DNA from: UBA5109 sp965661005 | Lineage (GTDB): Bacteria > Pseudomonadota > Gammaproteobacteria > Pseudomonadales > Pseudohongiellaceae | Direction: 5' to 3' | DNA: 64,000 bases | Assembly: GCA_965661005.1 (NCBI GenBank) | Contig: CBFICB010000006.1 | Location: 62,001-126,000 of the forward strand | Shown: positions 47,259-55,858 of the stretch, one piece after another | How positions within the stretch are numbered: the stretch's first letter is position 1 | Layout of the letters: each line of letters starts with the position of its first letter | Made by a program: the position numbers and the translations under genes | The notes under the pieces: model-generated | The model's database searches: none | Told to the model about the DNA's origin: nothing | What the model saw: the letters and a program-made list of their open reading frames with translations, nothing else

Positions 47259-47308
47259 TAGTGTTGGAGTAGAATAAGCAATTAATTTACTTCAACACTA
47301 TACTCCAA
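47259..47308. repeat. Two mutually exclusive inverted repeats before the peptidase gene
   Basis: TAGTGTTGGAGTA (47259-47271) can pair with TACTTCAACACTA (47288-47300; one G-T). Its inner half TTGGAGTA (47264-47271) can instead pair perfectly with TACTCCAA (47301-47308). No T run follows, so it is not a typical terminator. It lies after ahcY and just before the gene at 47328. Confidence 0.6.
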
Positions 47309-47327
47309 GCATGTTCCACGCAATGGC

Positions 47328-48011
47328 ATGATACTGTTCATTCTAATACTGCTTTTAGCCGCTCTAATTCTTGGCCCGCAGCAGTGGGCTAAATATATCC
47401 TCAATAAGCATAGTAAACCTCGTGATGATATCCAGGGGACTGGTGGTCAGTTTATTAAGCATCTAAGAAAAAAGTTTAATCTTGAGTATTTAAAACTGGA
47501 GCCCAGTGAGCTTGGCGACCACTACGACCCCATAAGCAAAACTGTACGTTTGAGTGAAAGCAATCTAAACGGCCAATCTCTAACAGCTGTTGCAGTTGCT
47601 GCTCATGAATTTGGTCATGCTTTACAGCATGCCAGGAATTATCAACCATTACTTGCTCGCACTCGCATGGTCAGTTTCGCTCAGAAAACAGAAAAGTATG
47701 GCGGCATTGCCTTGATGGCCATGCCTATACTCAGCATGACACCTGGGGGAGTTCGCTGGCTTCCTTTATTAATCTTATTTATGTTAATTACGGTTGCCAT
47801 CAGCAGCATCGTCCATCTGGTTACCTTGCCGGTTGAATTTGATGCCAGTTTTGGCAGGGCCTTACCTATTCTCAAGCAAGGGCAGTATATTAGTAATAGA
47901 GATATGCGATCAGTTCGGCATATACTACTCGCCTGCGCTTTTACCTATTTAGCCAGTTCACTGGCAGGCTTATTAAATTTTTGGCGCTGGTTTCGCTTTC
48001 TGCGTCGTTAA
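47328..48011 (+). CDS. YugP-like zinc metallopeptidase of the membrane
   Basis: The 227-residue product starts with one membrane segment (LILLLAALILGPQ) and has the zinc site AAHEFGHALQHARNY near residue 89, followed by two more hydrophobic helices and the conserved LPVEFDASFGRALPIL stretch. This is the pattern of the putative neutral zinc metallopeptidases related to B. subtilis YugP (PF04298-like); substrates are unknown. The DUF4156 lipoprotein gene follows after 18 bases, so the two are likely cotranscribed. Confidence 0.85.
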   Translation: MILFILILLLAALILGPQQWAKYILNKHSKPRDDIQGTGGQFIKHLRKKFNLEYLKLEPSELGDHYDPISKTVRLSESNLNGQSLTAVAVAAHEFGHALQHARNYQPLLARTRMVSFAQKTEKYGGIALMAMPILSMTPGGVRWLPLLILFMLITVAISSIVHLVTLPVEFDASFGRALPILKQGQYISNRDMRSVRHILLACAFTYLASSLAGLLNFWRWFRFLRR

Positions 48012-48029
48012 CCAAGAGGAAATTATCCA

Positions 48030-48344
48030 ATGAAAATTTTATTGATTGCTGCAATAAGCTTAATGCTTGGCAGCTGTACTTGGGTTGATACAACTGAAGA
48101 AGGCAGTAATGTCAGAGTTGTCACAGCAGAGGAACTCGGTTCAAGCTGTGTGAGAACCGGTACCACTCATGTTGAAGTAGTCGACAGAGTCATTCTGCAA
48201 CGAGCTGCCAGTAATGTGATGCTAGAATTGCAGGCATTAGCCAGAAACCAGGCGGCAGAACGCGGAGATGACACTATCGTTGCAACTTCTCCAATAGTTG
48301 ATGGAGAAAGGGATTATGCGCTTTATCGTTGTATCCCTGAGTAA
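48030..48344 (+). CDS. DUF4156 family lipoprotein
   Basis: The 104-residue product has a lipobox (LMLGSC, Cys16) and the DUF4156 pattern: CTWVDTTEEGSNVRVVTAEE, then LQALARNQAAERGDDTIVAT and a closing YALYRC. The two later cysteines probably form a disulfide in the periplasm. The function of the family is unknown. AAGAGGAAA lies about nine bases before the ATG. It ends four bases before the stop of the convergent deacetylase gene. Confidence 0.85.
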   Translation: MKILLIAAISLMLGSCTWVDTTEEGSNVRVVTAEELGSSCVRTGTTHVEVVDRVILQRAASNVMLELQALARNQAAERGDDTIVATSPIVDGERDYALYRCIPE

Positions 48345-48348
48345 AAAC

Positions 48349-49110
48349 CTAGTGTTTTGCTTTACTGTCTAAAACCAGTTCTTCCAGTGTCACAATCTGG
48401 AAATTTTTATTCTGGCTGACTTTTTGCAAAACACTCTCACCGACTTCTCGAAACTCCTCACTTATTCCCATAACGTGAGGGTGCCAGATAAATACTAAAA
48501 ATCCGTTTTGTTCACAGGCCTGTTCAAGTAAGTGATGCCAGGATAATTGTACTGCTTTTGCAGGAATACTTTTTTGTAACCACTGTCGAGCGTCTATCGT
48601 TGCTTCCAGGTAAGGGACATGCCAAAGCGTTTCGCTTAAGGCCTGAATATCACCTCCATCTTCATTTTTATCGTTCATGCTGGAGTCGATGCTATAGCCA
48701 AACTCTGAAAGCAAATGAACGGTATTAAGCGTTCTTTTACCTCCCGGCGCTCTGAAGGCGGTTGGTCTGACACCTGACGCTTGATGCAAGGCATCTGTCG
48801 ATCTACCCATTAATTCAGTTTCCTGATCAAGACTTAATTCAGACCAGGGCTCATGCTGCCAGCCATGCATACCGACGCTATGACCCATATTAACCAGATC
48901 TTCAACAATGTCAGGATGAGCCTCACCATTCCAGCCTTCCAGAAAGTGGGTAATTTTCACAGCATACCTGCCATACAGATCAAGCATGGCCGGAAAACCC
49001 TGCTCCAAGGCAGGTCGCTGCCCAGGCATTCTGGGTTTATCAATAACACCCCTGCCTAAATCAGCCGCATCAGAAAGGTTATCCATGGTGAAACAAATTT
49101 TGGCCGTCAT
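48349..49110 (-). CDS. Polysaccharide deacetylase (NodB) family protein
   Basis: The 253-residue product has no signal peptide and the NodB-type order: TMDN at the start in place of TFDDG, ITHFLEGWN, then GHSVGMHGWQHEPWSELS with the two metal-site histidines, RPTAFRAPGGKR as motif 3 and FIWHPHVMG near the end with the base histidine. Such enzymes remove acetyl or formyl groups, or hydrolyse other C-N bonds; cytoplasmic members include allantoinase-like enzymes (PuuE). The substrate cannot be told. The single gene is flanked by the palindromic element at 49218-49339. Confidence 0.86.
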   Translation of the reverse strand: MTAKICFTMDNLSDAADLGRGVIDKPRMPGQRPALEQGFPAMLDLYGRYAVKITHFLEGWNGEAHPDIVEDLVNMGHSVGMHGWQHEPWSELSLDQETELMGRSTDALHQASGVRPTAFRAPGGKRTLNTVHLLSEFGYSIDSSMNDKNEDGGDIQALSETLWHVPYLEATIDARQWLQKSIPAKAVQLSWHHLLEQACEQNGFLVFIWHPHVMGISEEFREVGESVLQKVSQNKNFQIVTLEELVLDSKAKH

Positions 49111-49217
49111 AATATTTTTAATACTCGGTATAGATTCAATTTTAAATTTACCAAGTCTACTTCTAAACCTGATATCAAACTGAGAATTTTAATTATTCAA
49201 GGTCTTAGCAAAAACAA

Positions 49218-49339
49218 TTTAGCATCGTGAGCGAAGCTAGGATGAGGCAAGGGAATAATTTGCAGAAGGAGCTTACAAACAGTAAGTGTCAGATTCAAAT
49301 TATTCCCATAAGGACCCATTAGCGAGCGCAATAGCTAAA
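49218..49339. repeat. Nested palindromic intergenic element
   Basis: Three inverted repeats are nested. The outer arms TTTAGC (49218-49223) and GCTAAA (49334-49339) extend with imperfect pairing inward. The middle arms GGGAATAATTTG (49251-49262) and CAAATTATTCCC (49296-49307) are perfect, and the inner arms CTTAC and GTAAG (49272-49276, 49282-49286) surround AAACA. It almost fills the gap between the deacetylase and dehydrogenase genes. No transposase is nearby. It looks like a member of a dispersed repeat family (REP/MITE-like) or a structured RNA. Confidence 0.75.
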
Positions 49340-49343
49340 GCAC

Positions 49344-50771
49344 CTAAGAAGGGTTGTAGCCAAGAAGCGACTTATACTCCAGAAATTCTCCGAATGCCTC
49401 ATCACCATACTCTCGCCCATTACCGGACTGCTTATAACCACCGAAAGGTACTGTAATATCCATTCCGGCATTATTGATACTGATATAGCCTGCACGGATT
49501 TTCGATGCAACTTTGCGTGCCCGATCTAAATCCTGACTTTGCACATAACCACCTAAGCCATAATCAGTATCATTGGCAATTTCGATAGCCCCTTCTTCAG
49601 TATCATATCCAATGATACTTAAGACGGGCCCAAAGATTTCCTCTCTGGCAATTTCCATATCATTTTTAACGTGACTAAAGACGGTTGGTTTTACAAAGTA
49701 GCCTTTCTCGAGACCTTCTGGCTTTCCATCACCACCGGTTACCACGGTTGCACCGGCGGCTATTCCACTTTTGATCAAACCTTGAATTTTCTCCCAAGCC
49801 TGCTCGGAGATAACCGGGCCCATTCGACTATCCTGTTTAGGATCTCCAGGTGCCCAACTTTCAGCTACGTCCTTGGCTATCGCGCTAACCTGATCCATTA
49901 GTTTATTTGGCACTAACATTCGTGTTGGCGCACGGCACGACTGCCCTGAATTCATCATGACACTATTGATACCACCGGTGACGGCAGCCTCAAGGTCTGC
50001 ATCTTCAAGCACGATATTGGGACTTTTACCGCCTAGTTCCTGATGCACCCGTTTGACAGTGGGAGCAGCAGCTTTAGCCACTGCGACACCAGCGCGAGTT
50101 GAGCCAGTAATAGAAACCATATCGACCAATGGGTGTTCGGCTATTGCCTGGCCGACTACGGGACCTTCGCCCTGAACCAAATTAAAAACGCCGGCTGGAA
50201 CACCTGCAGCATGTAAAATGTCAGTAAATATTTTTGCCGAAAACGGTGCTACTTCAGAAGGTTTTAGCACAACAGTGCAGCCTACGGCTAAAGCTGGACT
50301 GGTTTTGGCACAAATTTGATTCATAGGCCAGTTCCAGGGAGTGATTAGTCCACACACGCCGATGGGTTCACGTGTAATATGACTGCCACCACGATCTGTA
50401 TCAAATTCAAAACGTTCAAGCACTGCTCTGGTATTTTTAAAGTGATTGATGCCCAGAGCAGCTTGAGAACCCACTGACAACCAGGCAGGCGCACCCATTT
50501 CTTCCGTTATGGCCTCTGCCATCTCAGGCAGTCTTTTTTCAAATTCTTCGATGATACGATCTAGAACTTGTAAACGCTCTTCTTTACTGGTTTGCGACCA
50601 GGTTTTGAAAGCTTCAGATGCTGCTAATACCGCTTTATCTATATCTGCTTCACTGCCTAGATTAATATGTCCAACCACTTCTTCTGTCGCCGGATCAAGA
50701 ACCTCAAAAGGTTTTGCTTGTAAGGGATCTACCCATTCGCCATTGATGTAAAACTGTAAATACTCTCTCAT
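49344..50771 (-). CDS. Aldehyde dehydrogenase family protein
   Basis: The 475-residue NAD(P)-dependent enzyme oxidises aldehydes to acids. It has TPWNWPMNQICAKTSPALA, the cofactor motif SITGSTRAGVAVAKAA, the catalytic Glu in VHQELGGKSPNIV and the catalytic Cys in NSGQSCRAPTRM. PFGGYKQSGNGREYGDEAF ends it in the usual way. The close paralogues act on diverse substrates, so no specific pathway can be named. It is transcribed away from uup and stands alone. Confidence 0.93.
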   Translation of the reverse strand: MREYLQFYINGEWVDPLQAKPFEVLDPATEEVVGHINLGSEADIDKAVLAASEAFKTWSQTSKEERLQVLDRIIEEFEKRLPEMAEAITEEMGAPAWLSVGSQAALGINHFKNTRAVLERFEFDTDRGGSHITREPIGVCGLITPWNWPMNQICAKTSPALAVGCTVVLKPSEVAPFSAKIFTDILHAAGVPAGVFNLVQGEGPVVGQAIAEHPLVDMVSITGSTRAGVAVAKAAAPTVKRVHQELGGKSPNIVLEDADLEAAVTGGINSVMMNSGQSCRAPTRMLVPNKLMDQVSAIAKDVAESWAPGDPKQDSRMGPVISEQAWEKIQGLIKSGIAAGATVVTGGDGKPEGLEKGYFVKPTVFSHVKNDMEIAREEIFGPVLSIIGYDTEEGAIEIANDTDYGLGGYVQSQDLDRARKVASKIRAGYISINNAGMDITVPFGGYKQSGNGREYGDEAFGEFLEYKSLLGYNPS

Positions 50772-50911
50772 ACTGAATTCCTGCTTTGATTAAGGCTTTA
50801 ATTTGAACACAGATTAAAACCATCAAGTATAACGTAAGAAATCAGGCCTAAATACACAAAAGAGGTATAATCGCTGCTTTGTTAATTCCTGCGGGCAAGA
50901 CAGATACTTCA

Positions 50912-52798
50912 ATGCTTTTATTTCGCTTAACTGACCTACATCTTGCTTATGGACCACAGGTATTACTGGAAAAAGTATCCCTCTCAATACAAAGTGGTGA
51001 ACGCATCGGTTTGCTTGGGCGCAACGGTGCTGGTAAATCGACTTTTCTAAAACTCCTTGGTCAGCAAATCAAGCCTGATGATGGGGAATTATGGCAGCAA
51101 CAAAATCTTAAAGTAGCTTATTTGAATCAGGAACTTCCGCCCGACAATGATCAGAGTGTTTATGATTTTATTCTGGATGGTATGGCAGAAGAAGGAGAGC
51201 TTCTCAGGCAATTTAATCAGGTTTCCCAGTCAGCTTCAGATGACCTTAACATGGAAAAACTCGCAGAGCTGCAAAAACAAATTGAAGCTGCTGGAGCATG
51301 GAGTTTACAGCAAAAAGTCGATAGTGCAGTAAGCAAGCTTGGCCTTACAGGAGACACCCCAATGAGTACTTTATCAGGAGGCTGGTTACGTCGTGTTGCT
51401 ATAGCCAAAACTTTTATTAATGAACCTGATGTGCTGCTATTGGATGAACCAACCAACCATCTGGATATTCCAACAATTGAATATCTAGAAAAGCAGCTCA
51501 ATCAGTTTTCTGGGGCCATTCTGCTCATAACGCATGACCGGGCATTCCTGCAAAAAATTGCCAATAAAATTATGATTCTTGACCGTGGAGAAATAAGTTC
51601 ATGGGAGTGTGACTACCAGAACTTTTTGGTTTTCCGTGAACAACAATTAGCCGCTGAAGACAAAGCCAATGCGGAATTTGATAAAAAACTAGCTCAGGAA
51701 GAAGTCTGGATCCGGCAAGGAATTAAGGCAAGGCGTACAAGAAATGAAGGCCGAGTCAGAGCCTTAAAAGCCCTACGCGAAGAATTTAGTCAACGTAAAA
51801 AAATTCAAGGCAAAGCAAAAATCAATCTTAATCAGTCAGAGTCTTCGGGAAAGCTGGTTATAGAAGCTCTGCACATTAATCACAGCTTTAATGAGCATAA
51901 GGTTATTCATGACTTTTCATGCAAGATCATGCGCGGCGATAAGATTGGCTTTATCGGAGCCAATGGTGCCGGCAAAACAACATTGCTAAAAATATTATTA
52001 GGTGAACTCTCTCCCAGTTCTGGCAAGGTGAAAAATGGCAGCAAATTAAAAATTGCGTATTTTGATCAACTACGTCTGCAGCTCGATCCTGACCAAAATG
52101 TTTATGACACTATCGCTGAAGGCAGTGACTTTGTAGAAATAAATGGCAAATCGATTCATGTTATGTCTTATTTAAGAGACTTTTTATTTGCACCGGATCG
52201 GGCCCGTCAAAAAGTTCGCTCCCTTTCTGGAGGGGAACAAAATCGATTAATACTTGCCTGTTTGTTCAGTAAGCCAGCTAACTTGCTTGTGCTGGACGAA
52301 CCAACCAATGATCTTGATATGGAAACCCTGGAATTACTGGAGGAATTGTTAATTAATTTCAAAGGTACTGTTTTATTGGTCAGTCACGATCGTGAATTTC
52401 TCAATAATGTTGTAACCAGCACTATTGCTTTTGAGAGTGGCAATCATACCGGAACCGTCAATCAATATGTTGGCGGCTATGAAGACTGGCTTCGTCAAGG
52501 TTCTGGTTTTGCCATAGAGAAGTCTGAAGCTAAAGTTGAAAAAGTTCAGCAGCAAAAATCGAAAAACACATCCACCTCAAAACCAAGCTATAAAATAAAA
52601 CGGGAACTAGAACAATTACCCGGGCTAATAGAAAAATGCGAAAAAGAAATTGAACAGTTAGAGACTAAAATAAGTCAGGCAGATTTTTATGAGCAAGACC
52701 ACAAAATGACCAATACCGTGCTTGCTCAACTAGCCTCGGCTCAACAAAATCTGGAACAATATTTCGAGCGATGGGCCGAATTAGAAAAGCATCAATAG
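50912..52798 (+). CDS. uup: ABC-F ATPase Uup
   Basis: The 628-residue soluble protein has two ABC domains without membrane parts: GRNGAGKSTFLKLLG, LSGGWLRRVAIAK and LLLDEPTNHLD in the first; GANGAGKTTLLKI, LSGGEQNRLILA and LVLDEPTNDLD in the second. The linker QEEVWIRQGIKARRTRNEGR is characteristic of Uup, and a C-terminal coiled coil (about 550-628) is present. ABC-F proteins act on ribosomes; Uup also affects transposon excision in E. coli. I start at ATG 50912; a TTG 33 bases upstream is in frame but adds an unusual extension. Confidence 0.94.
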   Translation: MLLFRLTDLHLAYGPQVLLEKVSLSIQSGERIGLLGRNGAGKSTFLKLLGQQIKPDDGELWQQQNLKVAYLNQELPPDNDQSVYDFILDGMAEEGELLRQFNQVSQSASDDLNMEKLAELQKQIEAAGAWSLQQKVDSAVSKLGLTGDTPMSTLSGGWLRRVAIAKTFINEPDVLLLDEPTNHLDIPTIEYLEKQLNQFSGAILLITHDRAFLQKIANKIMILDRGEISSWECDYQNFLVFREQQLAAEDKANAEFDKKLAQEEVWIRQGIKARRTRNEGRVRALKALREEFSQRKKIQGKAKINLNQSESSGKLVIEALHINHSFNEHKVIHDFSCKIMRGDKIGFIGANGAGKTTLLKILLGELSPSSGKVKNGSKLKIAYFDQLRLQLDPDQNVYDTIAEGSDFVEINGKSIHVMSYLRDFLFAPDRARQKVRSLSGGEQNRLILACLFSKPANLLVLDEPTNDLDMETLELLEELLINFKGTVLLVSHDREFLNNVVTSTIAFESGNHTGTVNQYVGGYEDWLRQGSGFAIEKSEAKVEKVQQQKSKNTSTSKPSYKIKRELEQLPGLIEKCEKEIEQLETKISQADFYEQDHKMTNTVLAQLASAQQNLEQYFERWAELEKHQ

Positions 52799-53001
52799 CT
52801 CTTTATCTCTTTTTTTTAGAGCAAGCTCCTAATTTGATCATAGCTTAATCCTTTTTTTAACGGTACAATTCGCGCCCCTTCAGTTTGGCTACGAGAACAA
52901 TAGCAAGACTCCAGGTTCAACATTTCAATCTAAATTAATTAACAGACTCTTCATACAAGTTCTCAATAGTTATTTCTAAATAGGCACTAATAGGCAGTTT
53001 T

Positions 53002-54783
53002 ATGACCGATACTCCATCACCAACATTTAAGCAGCTCATAGATAACCCAGCCTTGTTAAAAATCTTGAATGAAGTTGGCTACGAGTACCCCACCCCTATT
53101 CAGGCAGAAACCATTCCATTGATAGCAGCAGGTCATGATGTGCTTGGACAGGCGCAAACCGGGACCGGTAAAACTGCAGCCTTTGCCTTACCACTACTGG
53201 CTAATTTAGACCTCAAACAAAAAGAACCTCAAGTCTTGGTGCTTGCTCCAACTCGTGAACTTGCGATTCAAGTTGCTGAGGCCTTTCAACGTTATGCAGC
53301 TTATATAAAGGGTTTCCATGTGTTACCCATTTATGGTGGTCAGGGTTATTCGGGACAAATCCGAGCACTGCGTCGCGGAGTGCATGTTGTTGTTGGTACG
53401 CCCGGCCGCGTAATGGATCACATGCGAAAAGGCACATTGCAATTAAATAAGCTATCTACTTTGGTTCTGGATGAGGCCGATGAAATGTTGCGTATGGGTT
53501 TTATCGACGATGTTGAATGGATACTTGAACAATGCCCGACACAAAGACAGACAGCTTTATTTTCTGCAACCATGCCAAAACAAATCAGGCGTATTACTGA
53601 AAAATACCAGACTAAACCACACCATATAACAATCAAGGTTAAAACCAGCACCGCTGATACCATACGACAGCGCTACTGGCCCGTTAGTGGACTTCATAAA
53701 CTCGATGCACTGACTCGAATTTTGGAAGCCGAAACCTTCGACGGGGTCATAATTTTTGTGCGCACCAAAACAGCTACTGTAGAGTTAGCGGAAAAACTAT
53801 CAGCCCGTGGCTATGCTGCAACAGCACTCAATGGAGATGTTGCTCAGAATTTAAGGGAACGTACTATACAAAAACTTAAGAAGAAGGAAATAGATATTCT
53901 GGTCGCTACTGATGTGGCTGCACGCGGACTGGATGTCGAGCGCATTAGCCATGTCATTAATTATGACATCCCTTATGACACTGAGGCTTATGTTCACCGC
54001 ATAGGCAGAACCGGCCGTGCTGGACGTGAAGGTGATGCCATATTATTTGTTGCCCCTCGAGAAAGGAGAATGCTGCAGGCTATTGAAAAAGCCACACGCA
54101 GTAAAATTGAGATTATGGAATTACCTTCCACAGATCTCATTAATACCAAACGTGTTGCCAATTTTAAACAAGCTATCACTGACACCTTGGCCAATGAAGA
54201 TTTAAAACTTTATCAGGAAATTCTTGAACAATTTCAATTTGAACACAATGTACCTGCACTGGATGTTGCTGCTGCTCTGGCAAAGCTTTTTCATGGTGAT
54301 AAAGCTCTCTTGCTCAAGAAAGAATCAAAAAAGGAAAAATTTAAAAACGCTGAAAGCGAACGGTTCAAAAATGATAAACCTCGCAATAAAAGGCGCACTA
54401 GTGACGAGCGTTTCTTAACCCTTATAGAAGTAGGTATGGAGCGCTACCGCCTGGAAGTTGGACATGAACACAAAGTTAAACCTGGTAATATTGTGGGGGC
54501 TATTGCTAATGAAGCAGATATTGAAAGTAAGCATATAGGGCGAATAAATATTTTCGATGAATATAGTGTTGTTGATTTACCGGAAGGCATGCCTAAAGAA
54601 ATATTGCAGCACTTGAAAAATACATATGTTGCAGGTCGAAAAATAAATATCTCTCTTTTCAAAGATGCTGATGATGGGAGCTCTAACAAAACTAAGAAAT
54701 TATCTACAAAAAATCGCTCAGCAGCTAAGCCTAAAAAGAGAATTCGAAAACCTCGGGTAAAGAAAATCAAATCAGATAATTAA
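53002..54783 (+). CDS. deaD: DEAD-box RNA helicase DeaD/CsdA
   Basis: The 593-residue product has the Q motif (YPTPIQAETIPLI), AQTGTGKTAAFALP, DEAD in LVLDEADEMLRMGF, SATMPKQIRR, ATDVAARGLDVERI and HRIGRTGRAGREG. These are followed by the long DeaD-specific extension, a DbpA/CsdA-type RNA-binding domain (about 470-550, VGHEHKVKPGNIVGAIANEA) and a basic tail. It unwinds mRNA and rRNA structures, particularly in the cold. A 200-base gap ahead of the ATG may act as a long leader, as in other cold-induced helicase genes. Its stop overlaps the stop of the convergent yaiI-like gene by four bases. Confidence 0.94.
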   Translation: MTDTPSPTFKQLIDNPALLKILNEVGYEYPTPIQAETIPLIAAGHDVLGQAQTGTGKTAAFALPLLANLDLKQKEPQVLVLAPTRELAIQVAEAFQRYAAYIKGFHVLPIYGGQGYSGQIRALRRGVHVVVGTPGRVMDHMRKGTLQLNKLSTLVLDEADEMLRMGFIDDVEWILEQCPTQRQTALFSATMPKQIRRITEKYQTKPHHITIKVKTSTADTIRQRYWPVSGLHKLDALTRILEAETFDGVIIFVRTKTATVELAEKLSARGYAATALNGDVAQNLRERTIQKLKKKEIDILVATDVAARGLDVERISHVINYDIPYDTEAYVHRIGRTGRAGREGDAILFVAPRERRMLQAIEKATRSKIEIMELPSTDLINTKRVANFKQAITDTLANEDLKLYQEILEQFQFEHNVPALDVAAALAKLFHGDKALLLKKESKKEKFKNAESERFKNDKPRNKRRTSDERFLTLIEVGMERYRLEVGHEHKVKPGNIVGAIANEADIESKHIGRINIFDEYSVVDLPEGMPKEILQHLKNTYVAGRKINISLFKDADDGSSNKTKKLSTKNRSAAKPKKRIRKPRVKKIKSDN

Positions 54784-55235
54784 TTTTTTTTAGTATTTCT
54801 TTGGAGAATCCTGTCTAGGTGATTGGAAAACTGCTGTCGATCACTTTGACTTAAAGGTAGCGGACCACCAGTGTGTTCACCACTGGCTCGCATAGTATCC
54901 ATAAAATCCCTAATATTAAGACGACTTTTGATATTGCTTGAAGTATAGAGCTCTCCACGCGGACTCAAGGCCTGCCCGCCTTTTTGTAAGACTTCATCTG
55001 CTAAAGGAATATCAGAAGTAATAACCAAATCATCTTCTTCAATTAATTTAACAATTTCATTATCGGCAACATCAAAGCCTGCTTGTACCCGAATAGATTT
55101 TATGTAACGTGAACCTGGAACACGTAAGGGCTGATTGGCAACCAGTGTTAATTCGGTTTGAGTTCTTTCAGCAGCCTTGAACAATATATCTTTAATGACA
55201 ACAGGACAGGCATCAGCATCTACCCAGATTTTCAA
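54780..55235 (-). CDS. yaiI: YaiI/YqxD family (UPF0178, DUF188) protein
   Basis: The 151-residue protein fits UPF0178: KIWVDADACPVVIKDILFKA at the start, VANQPLRVPGS, then VITSDIPLADEVLQKGGQAL and NIRDFMDTMRASGEHTGGPL. The pattern resembles PIN-like nucleases with acidic residues (DADAC, TSDIPLAD), but the activity is not proven. The start is the TTG at 55235, since GGAG lies seven bases before it and it yields the usual family length; it overlaps the pgpA stop (TTGA). Confidence 0.9.
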   Translation of the reverse strand: MKIWVDADACPVVIKDILFKAAERTQTELTLVANQPLRVPGSRYIKSIRVQAGFDVADNEIVKLIEEDDLVITSDIPLADEVLQKGGQALSPRGELYTSSNIKSRLNIRDFMDTMRASGEHTGGPLPLSQSDRQQFSNHLDRILQRNTKKN

Positions 55236-55717
55236 GTAGCAACTCCAATTGCAATTAACTGTAGACAAAACCAGGCAAAGCTTCCTGCGATAGCATCATC
55301 TAGCATAATGCCCAGACCTCCATGCACATGCTTATCGAAATAATTAATTGGAAACGGCTTCAGAATATCGAAGAGGCGAAATAAAATAAAACCAATAACA
55401 ATCCATATCAGCCCGCTGGGGGCAACTAGCATCGTAATCCAATAACCCACAAATTCATCCCAGACAATACCTCCATGATCATGCACGCCGAGTAATTTTG
55501 AGCTGCGATCACATAAATATATTCCCAAAGCAAAAGTAACAAGTAGCATTATTAAATAGGCAACAAGCGGTAATTGAGCTAACAGGAGGTAAAGGACAAG
55601 GGCCACCACTGTGCCGGCGGTTCCTGGTGCCTTGGGAGACAAACCACTACCAAAACCAAAGGCAAGAAAGTGAACAGGATGCGTTAAAACTGTTTTTGAA
55701 AGTTGCTTATCCATCAT
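55232..55717 (-). CDS. pgpA: Phosphatidylglycerophosphatase A
   Basis: The 161-residue inner-membrane enzyme dephosphorylates phosphatidylglycerol phosphate, the last step of phosphatidylglycerol synthesis. It shows FGFGSGLSPKAPGTAGT, then the catalytic acidic DRSSKLLGVHDHGGIVWDEF and FRLFDILKPFPINYFD, with several helices. The order nusB-thiL-pgpA is widespread in gammaproteobacteria. ATGs at 55717 and 55714 are equally possible. Confidence 0.94.
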   Translation of the reverse strand: MMDKQLSKTVLTHPVHFLAFGFGSGLSPKAPGTAGTVVALVLYLLLAQLPLVAYLIMLLVTFALGIYLCDRSSKLLGVHDHGGIVWDEFVGYWITMLVAPSGLIWIVIGFILFRLFDILKPFPINYFDKHVHGGLGIMLDDAIAGSFAWFCLQLIAIGVAT

Positions 55718-55858
55718 CAATCTAGTTTCTCATTAAAACCTAACATAGCAATACTGAGTCTAATAAAAGTAAATGTTAATAAGGCTAAGATAACAGCTTT
55801 CATGATTTTCTATGCTTAGCCTTGAGGTGGAGTGTCAAGCTAGCATTTTCACATGCCG

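Noticed and set aside
49218..49339. Integron attC site or insertion sequence
   Set aside because: No GTTRRRY core sites, no integrase or transposase and no flanking target duplication could be seen; kept only as a palindromic element.
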